Part shown: positions 24,506 to 33,818 of the stretch, one piece after another
How positions within the stretch are numbered: position 1 is the stretch's first letter
How the letters are laid out: each line of letters starts with the position of its first letter
NCBI RefSeq assembly: GCF_002920895.1
Contig: NZ_PQVG01000003.1
Location: 415,879 to 479,878, forward strand
Direction of reading: 5' to 3'
Source: Flavobacterium alvei
GTDB taxonomy: Bacteria > Bacteroidota > Bacteroidia > Flavobacteriales > Flavobacteriaceae
Length of the DNA: 64,000 bases
Translations under genes and position numbers: made by a program
Notes under the pieces: generated by a model
What the model saw: the letters and a program-made list of their open reading frames with translations, nothing else
Databases searched by the model: none
What the model was told of the DNA's origin: nothing

Positions 24506-27500
24506 TTGGAAAATAAACCAACAACAATTAAAATACAAAATTTCACCACCGAAAGTGGCGTGCTAATTCCTTCCATAAACTTAAGTTATCAGGTTTTTGG
24601 TCAAGTGTTGAATACCGCTCCTATTGTTTTGGTGAATCACGCCTTGACCGGAAATTCCCATGTAGTGGGCGAAAAAGGTTGGTGGAATAATCTTATTGGT
24701 GACAACAAAACCATCGATACTAATAAATATTCTATTCTAGCTTTTAACGTGCCAGGCAATGGATTTGATAAGACATACATCGAAAATTACTTGGATTTTA
24801 CAGCTCGCGATGTGGCTAGGCTTTTCTTAGAAGGCATTCGATTTCTAAAAGTGAAAGAATTATTTGCACTCATCGGCGGTTCTGTTGGTGGCGGAATTGC
24901 TTGGGAAATGATTGCTTTGGATCCTAAATTAACCCATAATTTTTTCCCAATTGCTTCCGATTGGAAATCGACCGATTGGTTGATTGCGAATTGCTATTTG
25001 CAAGAAAAAATTCTTTGCAATTCGTCTAAACCTATCGAAGATGCTCGTATTCACGCAATGTTGTGTTATAGAACACCAGAATCCTTCAAAGAAAAATTTC
25101 AAAGAAATTCAACTGATTCTTTCGAATCCTTTCAAGTGGAAAGTTGGCTGAATCATCACGGCGAGAAACTGCAAAAAAGGTTTCAGCTTTCGGCTTATAA
25201 AATGATGAATCAGTTGCTGAAAACTATCGATATTACAAGAGGAAAAACTTCTTTTGAAGATTTAATTTCTCAAGTAGATGCTAATATTTATATCATTGGA
25301 ATAAATTCGGATTTGTTTTTTACGGCTAATGAAAATAAGGAAACCTACAACGAAATTAAAAAATTCAAACACAATGTTTTTTACAGCGAAATCGAATCGC
25401 AACACGGACACGATGCTTTTTTGATGGAATACGAACAATTAAACAATTTATTGGATGTTGTTTTTAAAAATAAAAAAAATAAGATGAAAATATTAAAATT
25501 TGGCGGAAAATCATTAGCCAACGGAGAGGGAATCAATAAAGTTTTAGATATTATTATCGATAAAAAAAGCAAGGGCGAAAACATTGCAGTTGTTGTTTCG
25601 GCAAGAGGAAATGCAACCGATGAATTGGAAGATATTTTGACCATTGCAGCCAAAAATGGCAATTACAAACCGTTGCTAGAAAGTTTTAAAAGCTACCAGC
25701 AAGATGAATACAAGGTTGATTTTTCAGAAGAATTTGCCATTTTAGACAAACTTTTTGAGGGAGTAAGTTTGATTGGTGATTATAGCGAAAAAATAAAAGA
25801 CCAAGTTTTGTCACAAGGCGAAGTAATTTCGGCAAAATTAATTACCGCAGTCTTGAATGAAAAAGGGATTGCTGCTCGTTTTGCTGATACCAGAGAATTA
25901 ATAAAAACCGATTCTAATTTTGGGGATGCACAACCTATTGAGCAAATTTCTAAGAAAAATGTAATCCATTATTTCAAAGAAAATGCTGCTGTTGTTAACA
26001 TTGTTACAGGTTTTATCGGTTCAAATAGCAGCGGTGAAACCACCACTTTAGGGAGAAATGGTAGTAATTATTCGGCCTCTTTGATTGCCAATTATGTCGA
26101 TGCCGAAGAATTGCAAAACTATACGCACGTTGACGGAATTTATACTGCCAATCCAGATTTAGTTCCCGATGCCAAAAAAATTGATCGTTTGTCTTTTAAC
26201 GAAGCCAATGAAATTGCCAATTTTGGTGCAACTATTTTACACGCCAAAACCATTATTCCGTTGTTGGAAAAAAATATTCCACTTCGAATTTTGAATACTT
26301 TCAATCACGAAAATCAAGGAACATTAATCACATCCAAATCGAATAAAGAAGGGATTAAAACACTTTCGGTGCTCGAAAATGTAGCTTTGGTCAATCTTGA
26401 AGGAAGAGGATTGCTTGGAAAAACAGGTGTTGACGCTCGAATTTTTAAAGTAATGGGCGATAATGATATTAGCGTAAGCATCATTTCACAAGGTTCGTCT
26501 GAAAGAGGAATTGGACTTGTGGTCAACTCTAATCAAGCCACAAAAGCAATGATCGAATTAGAAAAAGAATTCGAAAATGATTTCTATTCGAAAGACGTAA
26601 ACAAAATTTCAATCACCGATGATGTTTCGGTTATTTCGATAATTGGGCAGGATTTGAGCACTTTTCACAAACCTTACACGGCTTTGATTAAAAACAGAAT
26701 TGTGCCAATCCTTTTCAATAATACTGTAACAGGAAAAAATGTGAGCTTGGTGGTCAAAAAAGCACAATTAAACAAGGCGTTGAACGTGATTCACGGTGAG
26801 ATTTTTGGCGTTTCTAAGAAAATAAATATCGCAGTTTTTGGTCACGGATTGGTGGGAGGAACATTGATTAATCAAATTTTAGAATCGGCTCCAGCTATCG
26901 AAAAAAGGAAAGATATTAAATTGAATGTTTTTGCGATTGCCAATTCTAAGAATTTGCTTTTGAATAAAAACGGCGTTTCACCCAATTGGAAAAATGAGAT
27001 TCAAACCAATGGTTTCTCCTATACAATAGATGATGTTATCGCTTTTGCCAATGCTAATAATTTAGAGAATTTGATTGCCATTGACAACACGGCAAGTGCA
27101 GCATTTGTTGAACATTATACCACTTTAGCAGAAAATAGTTTCGACTTGATTTCTTCGAATAAAGTGGCGAATACCTTGAGCTATAAATTCTATAAAGATT
27201 TGAGAAAAGTATTGGCCGAAAATCAAAAGAATTATTTATATGAAACCAATGTGGGTGCAGGTTTACCATTAATTGATACCATCAAATTATTGCATCTTTC
27301 GGGCGAAAATATCACTAAAATCAAAGGTGTTTTCTCGGGAACTTTGAGTTATTTATTCAATAATTTTTCAGCCAAAGATGTTCCGTTTAGTGAAATTTTG
27401 AAAGAAGCGATTGATAACGGTTACACCGAGCCCGATCCAAGAGAAGATTTGTGTGGAAACGACGTGGGTCGAAAATTATTAATTTTGGCAAGAGAATTGG

Positions 27501-27892
27501 ATTTGCAAAACGAATTTGAAGAAATTAGCATTCAAAACCTGATTCCAGAACATTTGCGTGAAGGTAACGTTGCCGATTTCTTGAATAAATTAAAAGAATT
27601 CGACCCAATTTACAACAAAATAAAAGAAGAGCAAGAACCGAATCACGTGTTGAGATACATCGGCGAATTGTCGGGCGATTTACAAAACGACAAAGGAAAT
27701 CTAGAAGTAAAATTAGTTTCCGTACCTTCGGATACCGCTTTGGGCGGATTGAAAGGCTCCGATTCCTTCTTCGAAATTTACACAGAATCTTACGGAGACA
27801 GACCAATTGTAATTCAAGGTGCTGGTGCAGGATCGGCTGTTACAGCGAGAGGAGTTTTTGGTGATTTATTAAGATTGTCGGAGAAAGGGTAG
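24506..27892 (+). CDS. Trifunctional homoserine O-acetyltransferase - aspartokinase - homoserine dehydrogenase fusion
   Basis: 1128 residues from a TTG start (24506), the only start after the in-frame stop at 24500. Residues 1-326 are a MetX alpha/beta hydrolase with intact triad: Ser126 (GGSVGGG), Asp269 (GINSDLFF), His302 (SQHGHDAFL). Residues 327 to about 770 are an aspartokinase (KILKFGGKSLA, ACT-type region). From about 771 follows homoserine dehydrogenase (AVFGHGLVGG; later NVGAGLPLIDTIK). A short KNKKNK linker coded by A-rich sequence joins MetX to the kinase, and an ATG at 25484 could start a separate kinase. It would catalyse steps 1, 3 and 4 of O-acetylhomoserine synthesis, under SAM-I control. 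Confidence 0.93.
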   Translation: MENKPTTIKIQNFTTESGVLIPSINLSYQVFGQVLNTAPIVLVNHALTGNSHVVGEKGWWNNLIGDNKTIDTNKYSILAFNVPGNGFDKTYIENYLDFTARDVARLFLEGIRFLKVKELFALIGGSVGGGIAWEMIALDPKLTHNFFPIASDWKSTDWLIANCYLQEKILCNSSKPIEDARIHAMLCYRTPESFKEKFQRNSTDSFESFQVESWLNHHGEKLQKRFQLSAYKMMNQLLKTIDITRGKTSFEDLISQVDANIYIIGINSDLFFTANENKETYNEIKKFKHNVFYSEIESQHGHDAFLMEYEQLNNLLDVVFKNKKNKMKILKFGGKSLANGEGINKVLDIIIDKKSKGENIAVVVSARGNATDELEDILTIAAKNGNYKPLLESFKSYQQDEYKVDFSEEFAILDKLFEGVSLIGDYSEKIKDQVLSQGEVISAKLITAVLNEKGIAARFADTRELIKTDSNFGDAQPIEQISKKNVIHYFKENAAVVNIVTGFIGSNSSGETTTLGRNGSNYSASLIANYVDAEELQNYTHVDGIYTANPDLVPDAKKIDRLSFNEANEIANFGATILHAKTIIPLLEKNIPLRILNTFNHENQGTLITSKSNKEGIKTLSVLENVALVNLEGRGLLGKTGVDARIFKVMGDNDISVSIISQGSSERGIGLVVNSNQATKAMIELEKEFENDFYSKDVNKISITDDVSVISIIGQDLSTFHKPYTALIKNRIVPILFNNTVTGKNVSLVVKKAQLNKALNVIHGEIFGVSKKINIAVFGHGLVGGTLINQILESAPAIEKRKDIKLNVFAIANSKNLLLNKNGVSPNWKNEIQTNGFSYTIDDVIAFANANNLENLIAIDNTASAAFVEHYTTLAENSFDLISSNKVANTLSYKFYKDLRKVLAENQKNYLYETNVGAGLPLIDTIKLLHLSGENITKIKGVFSGTLSYLFNNFSAKDVPFSEILKEAIDNGYTEPDPREDLCGNDVGRKLLILARELDLQNEFEEISIQNLIPEHLREGNVADFLNKLKEFDPIYNKIKEEQEPNHVLRYIGELSGDLQNDKGNLEVKLVSVPSDTALGGLKGSDSFFEIYTESYGDRPIVIQGAGAGSAVTARGVFGDLLRLSEKG

Positions 27893-27977
27893 AGATTTAA
27901 GATTGTAGAATTTAGATTTAAATAAATATAAAATCCGCGTTTGAAATCCGTTTCATTCGCGTCCAAAAAAATAAAAA

Positions 27978-28412
27978 ATGAAAGTAACATTAAATAGAGT
28001 AAACGAAAACTTCCACTTCGAATTGAAAAACGAACGTGGACATATAGTAAATGTAGATGCAAGACCTGATTTTGGAGGCAATGATATGGGGCCAAGTCCA
28101 ATGGAATTGGTTTTAATGGGTGTTGCAGGTTGCAGTGGAATCGATATGATTTCCATCTTGAAAAAACAACGTCAAGAAATCACTTCTTTCAAAGCCGATG
28201 TAGAAGGCGAAAGGGTGCAAGTGGGAGATGCCAAACCATTCAAAGATATTCAAGTAGTCTTTTATTTGGAAGGAACTATTAAAGAAGACAAAGCTTCGAA
28301 AGCAGCCCAATTGTCATTCGAAAAATATTGCTCGGTTGCCAAAACGGTAGAACCGACAGCAACCATACATTATAAAGTAGTTTTGAACGGAAGCCCATTA
28401 GAAAAGATTTAA
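27978..28412 (+). CDS. OsmC family protein
   Basis: Peroxiredoxin-like protein of 144 residues that reduces organic hydroperoxides in characterised relatives. Both redox cysteines are present: Cys52 in GVAGCSGIDM and Cys118 in KYCSVAKTVEPTA. It lies 85 bp after the fusion gene on the same strand and before metZ, so it is probably in the methionine transcript. A link between thiol metabolism and hydroperoxide removal is plausible but inferred. It could be either an Ohr/OsmC detoxifier or a YhfA-type member; the latter fits the short helical insert better. Confidence 0.92.
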   Translation: MKVTLNRVNENFHFELKNERGHIVNVDARPDFGGNDMGPSPMELVLMGVAGCSGIDMISILKKQRQEITSFKADVEGERVQVGDAKPFKDIQVVFYLEGTIKEDKASKAAQLSFEKYCSVAKTVEPTATIHYKVVLNGSPLEKI

Positions 28413-28454
28413 TCAATTAAATTATTAGTTTAAAGAGTAAAAGTCGAAATGCAG

Positions 28455-28502
28455 TTTTCCAACCATTTTAAACTTTAAACTTTAGACTTTAAACAAAATA
28501 GA
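28455..28502 (+). repeat. AAACTTT-type sense-strand repeat before metZ
   Basis: TTTTAAACTTTAAACTTTAG followed by ACTTTAAAC, ending 9 bp before the ATG. Confidence 0.75.
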
Positions 28503-29675
28503 ATGAACGAACAAGAATTCGGTTTCGAGACCCAAGCCATACGCAATCAATTAGAGCGCACCCAATATTTAGAGCATTCAGTGCCTTTGTACTTAACCTC
28601 TAGTTTTGTATTTGAAGATGCCGAAGATATGCGTGCCTCTTTTGCTGACGAAAAAGATAGAAATATTTACAGTCGTTACAGCAATCCCAATACCAATGAG
28701 TTTGTGGATAAAGTGTGCCAAATGGAAGGTGCTGCTTCTGGTTTTGCTTTCGCATCCGGAATGGCGGCGGTCTATTCTACCTTGGCGGCTTTGTTGAATT
28801 CGGGTGATCATATCGTTTCGGCGGGAAGTGTTTTTGGAGCGACACATTCTTTGTTTATCAATTATTTTCCAAAATGGGGAATTGAAACTTCGTATTTCGA
28901 CATTGACAAACCGGAAACTATTGAAAGTTTTATCAAACCCAATACCAAAATACTTTTTGCCGAATCACCAACCAATCCTGCTGTTGATATTATTGATTTG
29001 GAATTGCTTGGTACAATTGCCAAAAAACACAATTTGATTTTGATTATCGACAACTGTTTTGCCACGCCTTATTTGCAACAACCTATAAAATGGGGAGCTG
29101 ATTTGGTTATCCATTCGGCGACCAAATTGATGGATGGTCAAGGACGAGTTTTGGGTGGAATCACTGTTGGTGATGCCGAATTGATTCAAAAAATATATTT
29201 ATTTTCTCGATTGACAGGGCCTTCTTTATCGCCGTTTAATGCTTGGGTATTGTCCAAAAGTTTGGAAACTTTGGCGATACGTTTGGACAGACATTGCGAA
29301 AATGCATTGAAAGTAGCCGAGTTTTTAGAACAGCATCCGAATGTGAGTTTGGTAAAATATCCTTTCTTGAAATCACATCCTCAATATGAAATTGCTCAAA
29401 AACAAATGAAATTGGGAGGCAACATTGTAGCTTTCGAAATCAAAGGTGGCATTGAAGCCGGAAGAGCTTTCTTGAATAAAATAAAATTATGTTCGTTGTC
29501 ACCCAATTTAGGCGACACCAGAACCATTGTAACACATCCAGCCTCAACAACACATAGCAAATTGTCTGTCGAAGAACGTTTGGCAGTAAGTATTACCGAT
29601 GGTTTGGTGCGTGTTTCTGTAGGATTGGAAACGGTGAAAGATGTTATTGCTGATTTGGAGCAAGCTTTGGTTTAA
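28503..29675 (+). CDS. metZ: O-succinyl/O-acetylhomoserine sulfhydrylase (MetZ-like)
   Basis: Transsulfuration-family PLP enzyme of 390 residues. The PLP lysine is in IHSATKLMDGQGRVLGG, and YSRYSNPNTNEFVDKV and LGDTRTIVTHPASTTHSK are family blocks. It is closest in style to MetZ (direct sulfhydrylation of activated homoserine), but gamma-synthase or gamma-lyase activity cannot be excluded by sequence. Since the locus makes O-acetylhomoserine, acetyl substrate use is likely. It follows osmC after a 90-bp gap holding the AAACTTT repeat. Confidence 0.85.
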   Translation: MNEQEFGFETQAIRNQLERTQYLEHSVPLYLTSSFVFEDAEDMRASFADEKDRNIYSRYSNPNTNEFVDKVCQMEGAASGFAFASGMAAVYSTLAALLNSGDHIVSAGSVFGATHSLFINYFPKWGIETSYFDIDKPETIESFIKPNTKILFAESPTNPAVDIIDLELLGTIAKKHNLILIIDNCFATPYLQQPIKWGADLVIHSATKLMDGQGRVLGGITVGDAELIQKIYLFSRLTGPSLSPFNAWVLSKSLETLAIRLDRHCENALKVAEFLEQHPNVSLVKYPFLKSHPQYEIAQKQMKLGGNIVAFEIKGGIEAGRAFLNKIKLCSLSPNLGDTRTIVTHPASTTHSKLSVEERLAVSITDGLVRVSVGLETVKDVIADLEQALV

Positions 29676-29819
29676 AAATTTATAATTATTGTTATACCAT
29701 ATTTTATTTCTTGTTAAATTTTTGTTAAATTTAATTAATAATTTGTTAAATTAATTTTTTTCAATTTTCAATTTTACTGTGATATATCAGAAAACAATTA
29801 TTAATTTTAAATAGCAAAA

Positions 29820-30911
29820 ATGAAAAAAATTATTATTTTATTTGTGGTTACAATGGGATTGTTTGGTTGTGAAGATAATTCATCACGGAATGTTGTGAGT
29901 TCTCAAGAAATAAAAGACAATACAAAAGAAATTTTTGAATTAAAGCAAAAAGCGATTGTTCCAATTTTGGAAATGTCCAAAAATAAACAATTTAAACAGT
30001 TTATTTTGAACGAATGTTTAAAACAGGAACATGGTGAATATAATGTTTATTTATCTAAAATTATTGCAGAATATAAGGATAATATTAGTTTTAGTGAGCC
30101 TATTCAAGAATTAGCAGCATTGTCTGCTAGAATTAAGTCTCTAAATGGTGGAATAGAACCGCTTCTTTTTTATCCAAGAGCTGAAACTATTGAAGAAAGT
30201 AGATTAAATCAAAAGTCATCTGCAACTGCAAAATTAGCTGAACAAACTGTGGGTGTCAATCAAGATGTTTATGATCCAATAACAAATGCAAGTCCTGGTT
30301 ATGTATTAACTTTTGATGGTGAATTAATTTTTTATGATAATATTACAGAAGATTTTGCTTGGGAAAATGATGTTTGGGTTATTGGACAAGAGGAAACAGG
30401 TGTAAATATGTCTTCGGTTGGAGATGATGTTTTTTCGAATTACTTTTCTACAACTGGAATTCCATCAAGGTCTGATGGTCAAGCGGAGTTTGGAGGAATA
30501 GTGCAAGTAACTGATTTAGGTGCAATTGAGCCTTGGGTAGCGGGAAAATTAGAATTTGCGATAATTTGTAAAGGGACTAGTGGCAATGAAGTCAAAAAAG
30601 AATTTGACAAACGTAAAAGAAGTCATTTTAGAAATAATAAGTGGTACGATTATCAGTTTTTTATTGGTAATTGGACTACTGTTGCATTTGGCAATTTAAT
30701 GGTGGAAAAATGGATGGAACTTGATGGCGGACAATCTGCGTCTGTATCTATGACAATCCCTCCAGCCGTACCAGGAGGAGTATCAATCTCAGTAACTGTA
30801 CCCAGTAAAAGTAAGGATGATGATCTTGGTCAAACAATAGTACAATTCACGGATTCAATGGAACAAGAGTATAATCTTTCTCATATTAATATTAAGCGCA
30901 AGCATCAATAA
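29820..30911 (+). CDS. Lipoprotein of unknown function
   Basis: 363 residues. The signal peptide ends in a lipobox (MGLFGC, Cys17). The N-terminal half is helical and charged; the C-terminal half is strand-rich (GWVA-type and SASVSMTIPPAVPGGVSISV). I do not recognise a family. It is more AT-rich than its neighbours and sits with the next gene between the methionine genes and the sulfate-assimilation genes, so it may be an accessory insertion. The lipid anchor is confident; everything else is unknown. Confidence 0.7.
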   Translation: MKKIIILFVVTMGLFGCEDNSSRNVVSSQEIKDNTKEIFELKQKAIVPILEMSKNKQFKQFILNECLKQEHGEYNVYLSKIIAEYKDNISFSEPIQELAALSARIKSLNGGIEPLLFYPRAETIEESRLNQKSSATAKLAEQTVGVNQDVYDPITNASPGYVLTFDGELIFYDNITEDFAWENDVWVIGQEETGVNMSSVGDDVFSNYFSTTGIPSRSDGQAEFGGIVQVTDLGAIEPWVAGKLEFAIICKGTSGNEVKKEFDKRKRSHFRNNKWYDYQFFIGNWTTVAFGNLMVEKWMELDGGQSASVSMTIPPAVPGGVSISVTVPSKSKDDDLGQTIVQFTDSMEQEYNLSHINIKRKHQ

Positions 30912-30940
30912 ATTTTGATAAACTTATAAAATTTTAAACG

Positions 30941-31405
30941 ATGATTTTAAACAAAAATGTTATCCAAAGGAATTATTTTAAATATATAGTTTTTTTAACT
31001 TTATTTTCTATTAGCAATAACACTAGTGCGCAACTTGCAGTAACAGGATATTCTAGTTATGTTTTTGGAATAAATACTGAGAAAACCAAGAAGATAAGTT
31101 TCGAAATGAAGATTTTTGCTAATAATTATATTGATAATTTGCCAATTGAATTGAATGCTTTTTATAATTTTAAAACTAAGGAGTATCATAGATTTTCAAT
31201 TGGAATAGGACTTAATGTAAGCCCATTCCGTGGTTTTGATGAAGTGAATGCAATTGTAGTTCCAGCGTCATTAGAAATTTTCCCTATCAAAGATTTTAAG
31301 AGAATAGCTGTTGTTTTAGAACTAACACCTGAATTCAGAGTTGAAGATGATGTTACTATTAGGAGTCTTTTGGGAATTAGATATACTTTCGACCAAAAAA
31401 GATAG
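30941..31405 (+). CDS. Exported, barrel-like protein of unknown function
   Basis: 154 residues with a signal peptide ending near NTSAQ. The remainder alternates hydrophobic and polar residues (YHRFSIGIGLNVSPF, RIAVVLELTPEFRV) and ends in GIRYTFDQKR, suggesting a small outer-membrane-type beta structure. It starts 29 bp after the lipoprotein gene and is probably co-transcribed with it. A terminator follows at 31444. Not recognised otherwise. Confidence 0.65.
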   Translation: MILNKNVIQRNYFKYIVFLTLFSISNNTSAQLAVTGYSSYVFGINTEKTKKISFEMKIFANNYIDNLPIELNAFYNFKTKEYHRFSIGIGLNVSPFRGFDEVNAIVVPASLEIFPIKDFKRIAVVLELTPEFRVEDDVTIRSLLGIRYTFDQKR

Positions 31406-31443
31406 AAAAAGGCTCTGTGTTTTAGATTTAAATTAAATGAACA

Positions 31444-31479
31444 AAAACTGTTTAGAAGAAATTTTAAACAGTTTTTTTG
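31444..31479 (+). terminator. Rho-independent terminator after the lipoprotein pair
   Basis: AAAACTGTTTA / TAAACAGTTTT, 11 bp perfect, T run. Confidence 0.85.
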
Positions 31480-31573
31480 TTTTATCGCAAGAAAATTTAA
31501 ATTTAAAAGAGTTAAATATGAAAAAGTTTGTAGTTTCGTAGTATATCAAGATTTTTAATTTTTTATTAACCGA

Positions 31574-31984
31574 ATGCTCTCAAAAAAAACAAAATACGGA
31601 ATCAAAGCATTGACTTTTTTGGCTCGCCAGAAAGACAATACACCAGTTCAAATTGCTGAAATTGCAAAAGCGGAGCATATTTCGCTCAAATTTTTAGAAA
31701 GTATTTTGTTGCTCTTGCGACATTCTGGTTTTTTGGGTGCCAAAAAAGGCAAAGGTGGTGGTTACTATCTCATCAAAGAACCCAAAGATATCAATATGGC
31801 AAAAGTGTATCGAATTCTTGAAGGTCCCATTGCATTGTTGCCTTGCGCTAGTCACAATTTTTATGAAAAATGCGATGATTGCACAGACGAATCTATTTGT
31901 GCTGTTCGCAAACTAATGATGGAAGTACGGGACAATACTTTGATGATTTTAGAAAATAACACCCTGGCAGACATTGCATTTTAA
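31574..31984 (+). CDS. Rrf2 family transcriptional regulator
   Basis: 136 residues. The winged-helix N-terminus is typical (MLSKKTKYGIKALTFLARQ, later KGKGGGYYLIKEP). Four cysteines are arranged C-x8-C-x2-C-x5-C at about residues 94-112, which is not the spacing of IscR (C-x5-C-x7-C) but could bind a cluster or sense thiol state. It lies directly upstream of the sulfate-assimilation operon on the same strand, like CymR/CysR-type Rrf2 regulators in other bacteria, and probably controls it. Target and signal are inferred from position. Confidence 0.88.
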   Translation: MLSKKTKYGIKALTFLARQKDNTPVQIAEIAKAEHISLKFLESILLLLRHSGFLGAKKGKGGGYYLIKEPKDINMAKVYRILEGPIALLPCASHNFYEKCDDCTDESICAVRKLMMEVRDNTLMILENNTLADIAF

Positions 31985-32009
31985 CTCTTAATTTTTTTTT
32001 AATATTATT

Positions 32010-32038
32010 TTGTTATTTAGAATAAAGTCGTATTTTTG
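32010..32038 (+). promoter_or_regulatory. Promoter of the cysH operon (TTG-N18-TATTTTTG)
   Basis: TTG at 32010-32012, 18 bp, TATTTTTG at 32031-32038. Confidence 0.78.
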
Positions 32039-32044
32039 CGCACT

Positions 32045-32073
32045 AATCTACAAAACCGATAGGGTAATAGATT
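32045..32073 (+). promoter_or_regulatory. Candidate operator in the cysH leader
   Basis: AATCTA / TAGATT inverted repeat enclosing ACCGATAGGGT, itself weakly palindromic (ACC / GGT), just downstream of the promoter. A possible Rrf2 site; speculative. Confidence 0.3.
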
Positions 32074-32094
32074 TAATAATATAATTTTATATCG

Positions 32095-32796
32095 ATGAGT
32101 GTATCAATAGTGAATACTTTATTAGAAAAAACCAAAGAATTTTCCATTGAGGAAACTTTGGCGTTTTTGGCTAATGAATACAAAGATAAAGTGGTTTTTT
32201 CTACTTCTTTTGGGCAGGAAGACCAAGTGGTTACGGCTTTAATTGCCAAAAACGATTTGCCAATTACTATTTTTACTTTGGATACTGGGCGTTTGTTTCA
32301 AGAGACTTATGATGTTTTTCATAGAACTTTGAAAAAATATAAAAAAGAAATTAAGGTTTGTTTTCCAGAAGCTGCTGCGGTAGAAAAATTACTTCAAGAA
32401 AAAGGGCCAAACAGTTTTTATGAATCGGTAGAGAACAGAAAAGAATGTTGTTTTATTCGAAAAGTAGCGCCATTGACCAAAGCCTTGAAAGGAAATTCTA
32501 TTTGGATTACAGGTTTAAGAGCCGAACAATCAGAGAATAGAAATAATTTAGATTTGTTTGAATATGATGCCCATTTCGACATCATCAAATTCAATCCTTT
32601 GTTGAAATGGACATTGAAAGACGTTCAAAAATACATTGATGATAATAATGTTCCGCAAAATGCTTTACATAAACAAGGATTTATAAGCATTGGTTGTGCG
32701 CCTTGTACTCGTGCAATTGCAGAGGGAGAAGATATTAGAGCGGGAAGATGGTCTTGGGAATCGAGTCACAAAGAATGTGGTTTACACCAAAAGTAA
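32095..32796 (+). CDS. cysH: Phosphoadenylyl/adenylyl-sulfate reductase
   Basis: Reduces APS (or PAPS) to sulfite. 233 residues. The STSFGQEDQVVT motif is at the N-terminus, and the CC...CxxC cysteines that bind a [4Fe-4S] cluster in APS reductases are present (RKECCFIRK and GCAPCTR), as is the C-terminal catalytic Cys (KECGLHQK). The cluster motif and the absence of an APS kinase in this operon point to APS as substrate. First gene of the operon cysH-cysD-cysN-sir-cobA-cysG. Confidence 0.95.
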   Translation: MSVSIVNTLLEKTKEFSIEETLAFLANEYKDKVVFSTSFGQEDQVVTALIAKNDLPITIFTLDTGRLFQETYDVFHRTLKKYKKEIKVCFPEAAAVEKLLQEKGPNSFYESVENRKECCFIRKVAPLTKALKGNSIWITGLRAEQSENRNNLDLFEYDAHFDIIKFNPLLKWTLKDVQKYIDDNNVPQNALHKQGFISIGCAPCTRAIAEGEDIRAGRWSWESSHKECGLHQK

Positions 32797-32867
32797 AAAG
32801 GCAGATTTTAGAAAATAGAATCAAGAGAATAGAAAATAATAATAATGGTTTATGAGATTTTAGTAGA

Positions 32868-32918
32868 GGTTACAACAACCTTAAACTTTTAAACTTTTAA
32901 ACTCTTAAACAAAAAAGA
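32868..32918 (+). repeat. AAACTTTT-type sense-strand repeat before cysD
   Basis: CCTTAAACTTTTAAACTTTT with a further TAAAC unit, ending just before the ATG. Confidence 0.75.
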
Positions 32919-33818
32919 ATGAGTTCAGTATTAAAAACAAATGCTTTAGAAAGCGAAGCGATTTACATTTTTAGAGAAGTAATTTCTCAATTTGACAAAC
33001 CTGTATTGCTTTTCTCTGGCGGAAAAGATTCAATTACATTAGTGCGTTTGGCGCAAAAAGCATTCTTTCCTGCCAAAATTCCTTTTCCATTGTTGCACGT
33101 AGATACTGGGCACAATTTTCCAGAAACTATTGAATTCAGAGACCGTTTGGTAAAAGAATTAGGGTTGGAATTAATTGTTCGTAATGTTCAAGATGCTATT
33201 GACGAAGGTAAAGTTGTGGAAGAATCTGGGAAATATTCTAGTAGAAACAGCTTGCAAACCACTACACTTTTGGATGCTATCGAAGAATTTAAATTTGATG
33301 CTTGTATTGGTGGTGCCCGTCGTGATGAAGAAAAAGCAAGAGCTAAAGAGCGTATTTTCTCGGTTCGTGATGATTTCGGTCAATGGGATGAGAAAAACCA
33401 ACGACCTGAGTTATTTGATTTATTGAACGGAAAAATTGAAAATGGTCAAAACGTTCGTGTTTTCCCCATTTCGAACTGGACAGAATTAGATGTTTGGAGT
33501 TATATCGAGCAAGAGCAAATCGAAATACCATCGATTTATTTTTCGCACAAGCGTAAAGTGTTCTTGAGAGACGGCATGATTTGGTCACATTCCCCTTTTG
33601 TTTTTCAAGAAGAAGATGAACCAACAGAAGAAAGAGTAGTTCGTTTTAGAACCGTTGGAGATATGAGTTGTACGGCTGCAGTTGATTCTTATGCAGGAAC
33701 AATTTCAGAAGTGGTGGGCGAAATTAGACAATCGACTATTTCTGAAAGAGGTGCTAGAATTGACGACAAACGTTCGGAAGCAGCAATGGAGAAAAGAAAA
33801 CAACAAGGATATTTTTAA
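32919..33818 (+). CDS. cysD: Sulfate adenylyltransferase subunit 2
   Basis: PP-loop ATP pyrophosphatase-type subunit that makes APS from sulfate and ATP with CysN. 299 residues, normal length. LFSGGKDSITLVRLA is the PP-loop; FPISNWTELDVWSYIEQE and the C-terminal RFRTVGDMSCTAAV and RGARIDDKRSEAAMEKRK are family blocks. Gap to cysN is 146 bp and consists of inverted microsatellite arms rather than coding sequence. Confidence 0.97.
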   Translation: MSSVLKTNALESEAIYIFREVISQFDKPVLLFSGGKDSITLVRLAQKAFFPAKIPFPLLHVDTGHNFPETIEFRDRLVKELGLELIVRNVQDAIDEGKVVEESGKYSSRNSLQTTTLLDAIEEFKFDACIGGARRDEEKARAKERIFSVRDDFGQWDEKNQRPELFDLLNGKIENGQNVRVFPISNWTELDVWSYIEQEQIEIPSIYFSHKRKVFLRDGMIWSHSPFVFQEEDEPTEERVVRFRTVGDMSCTAAVDSYAGTISEVVGEIRQSTISERGARIDDKRSEAAMEKRKQQGYF

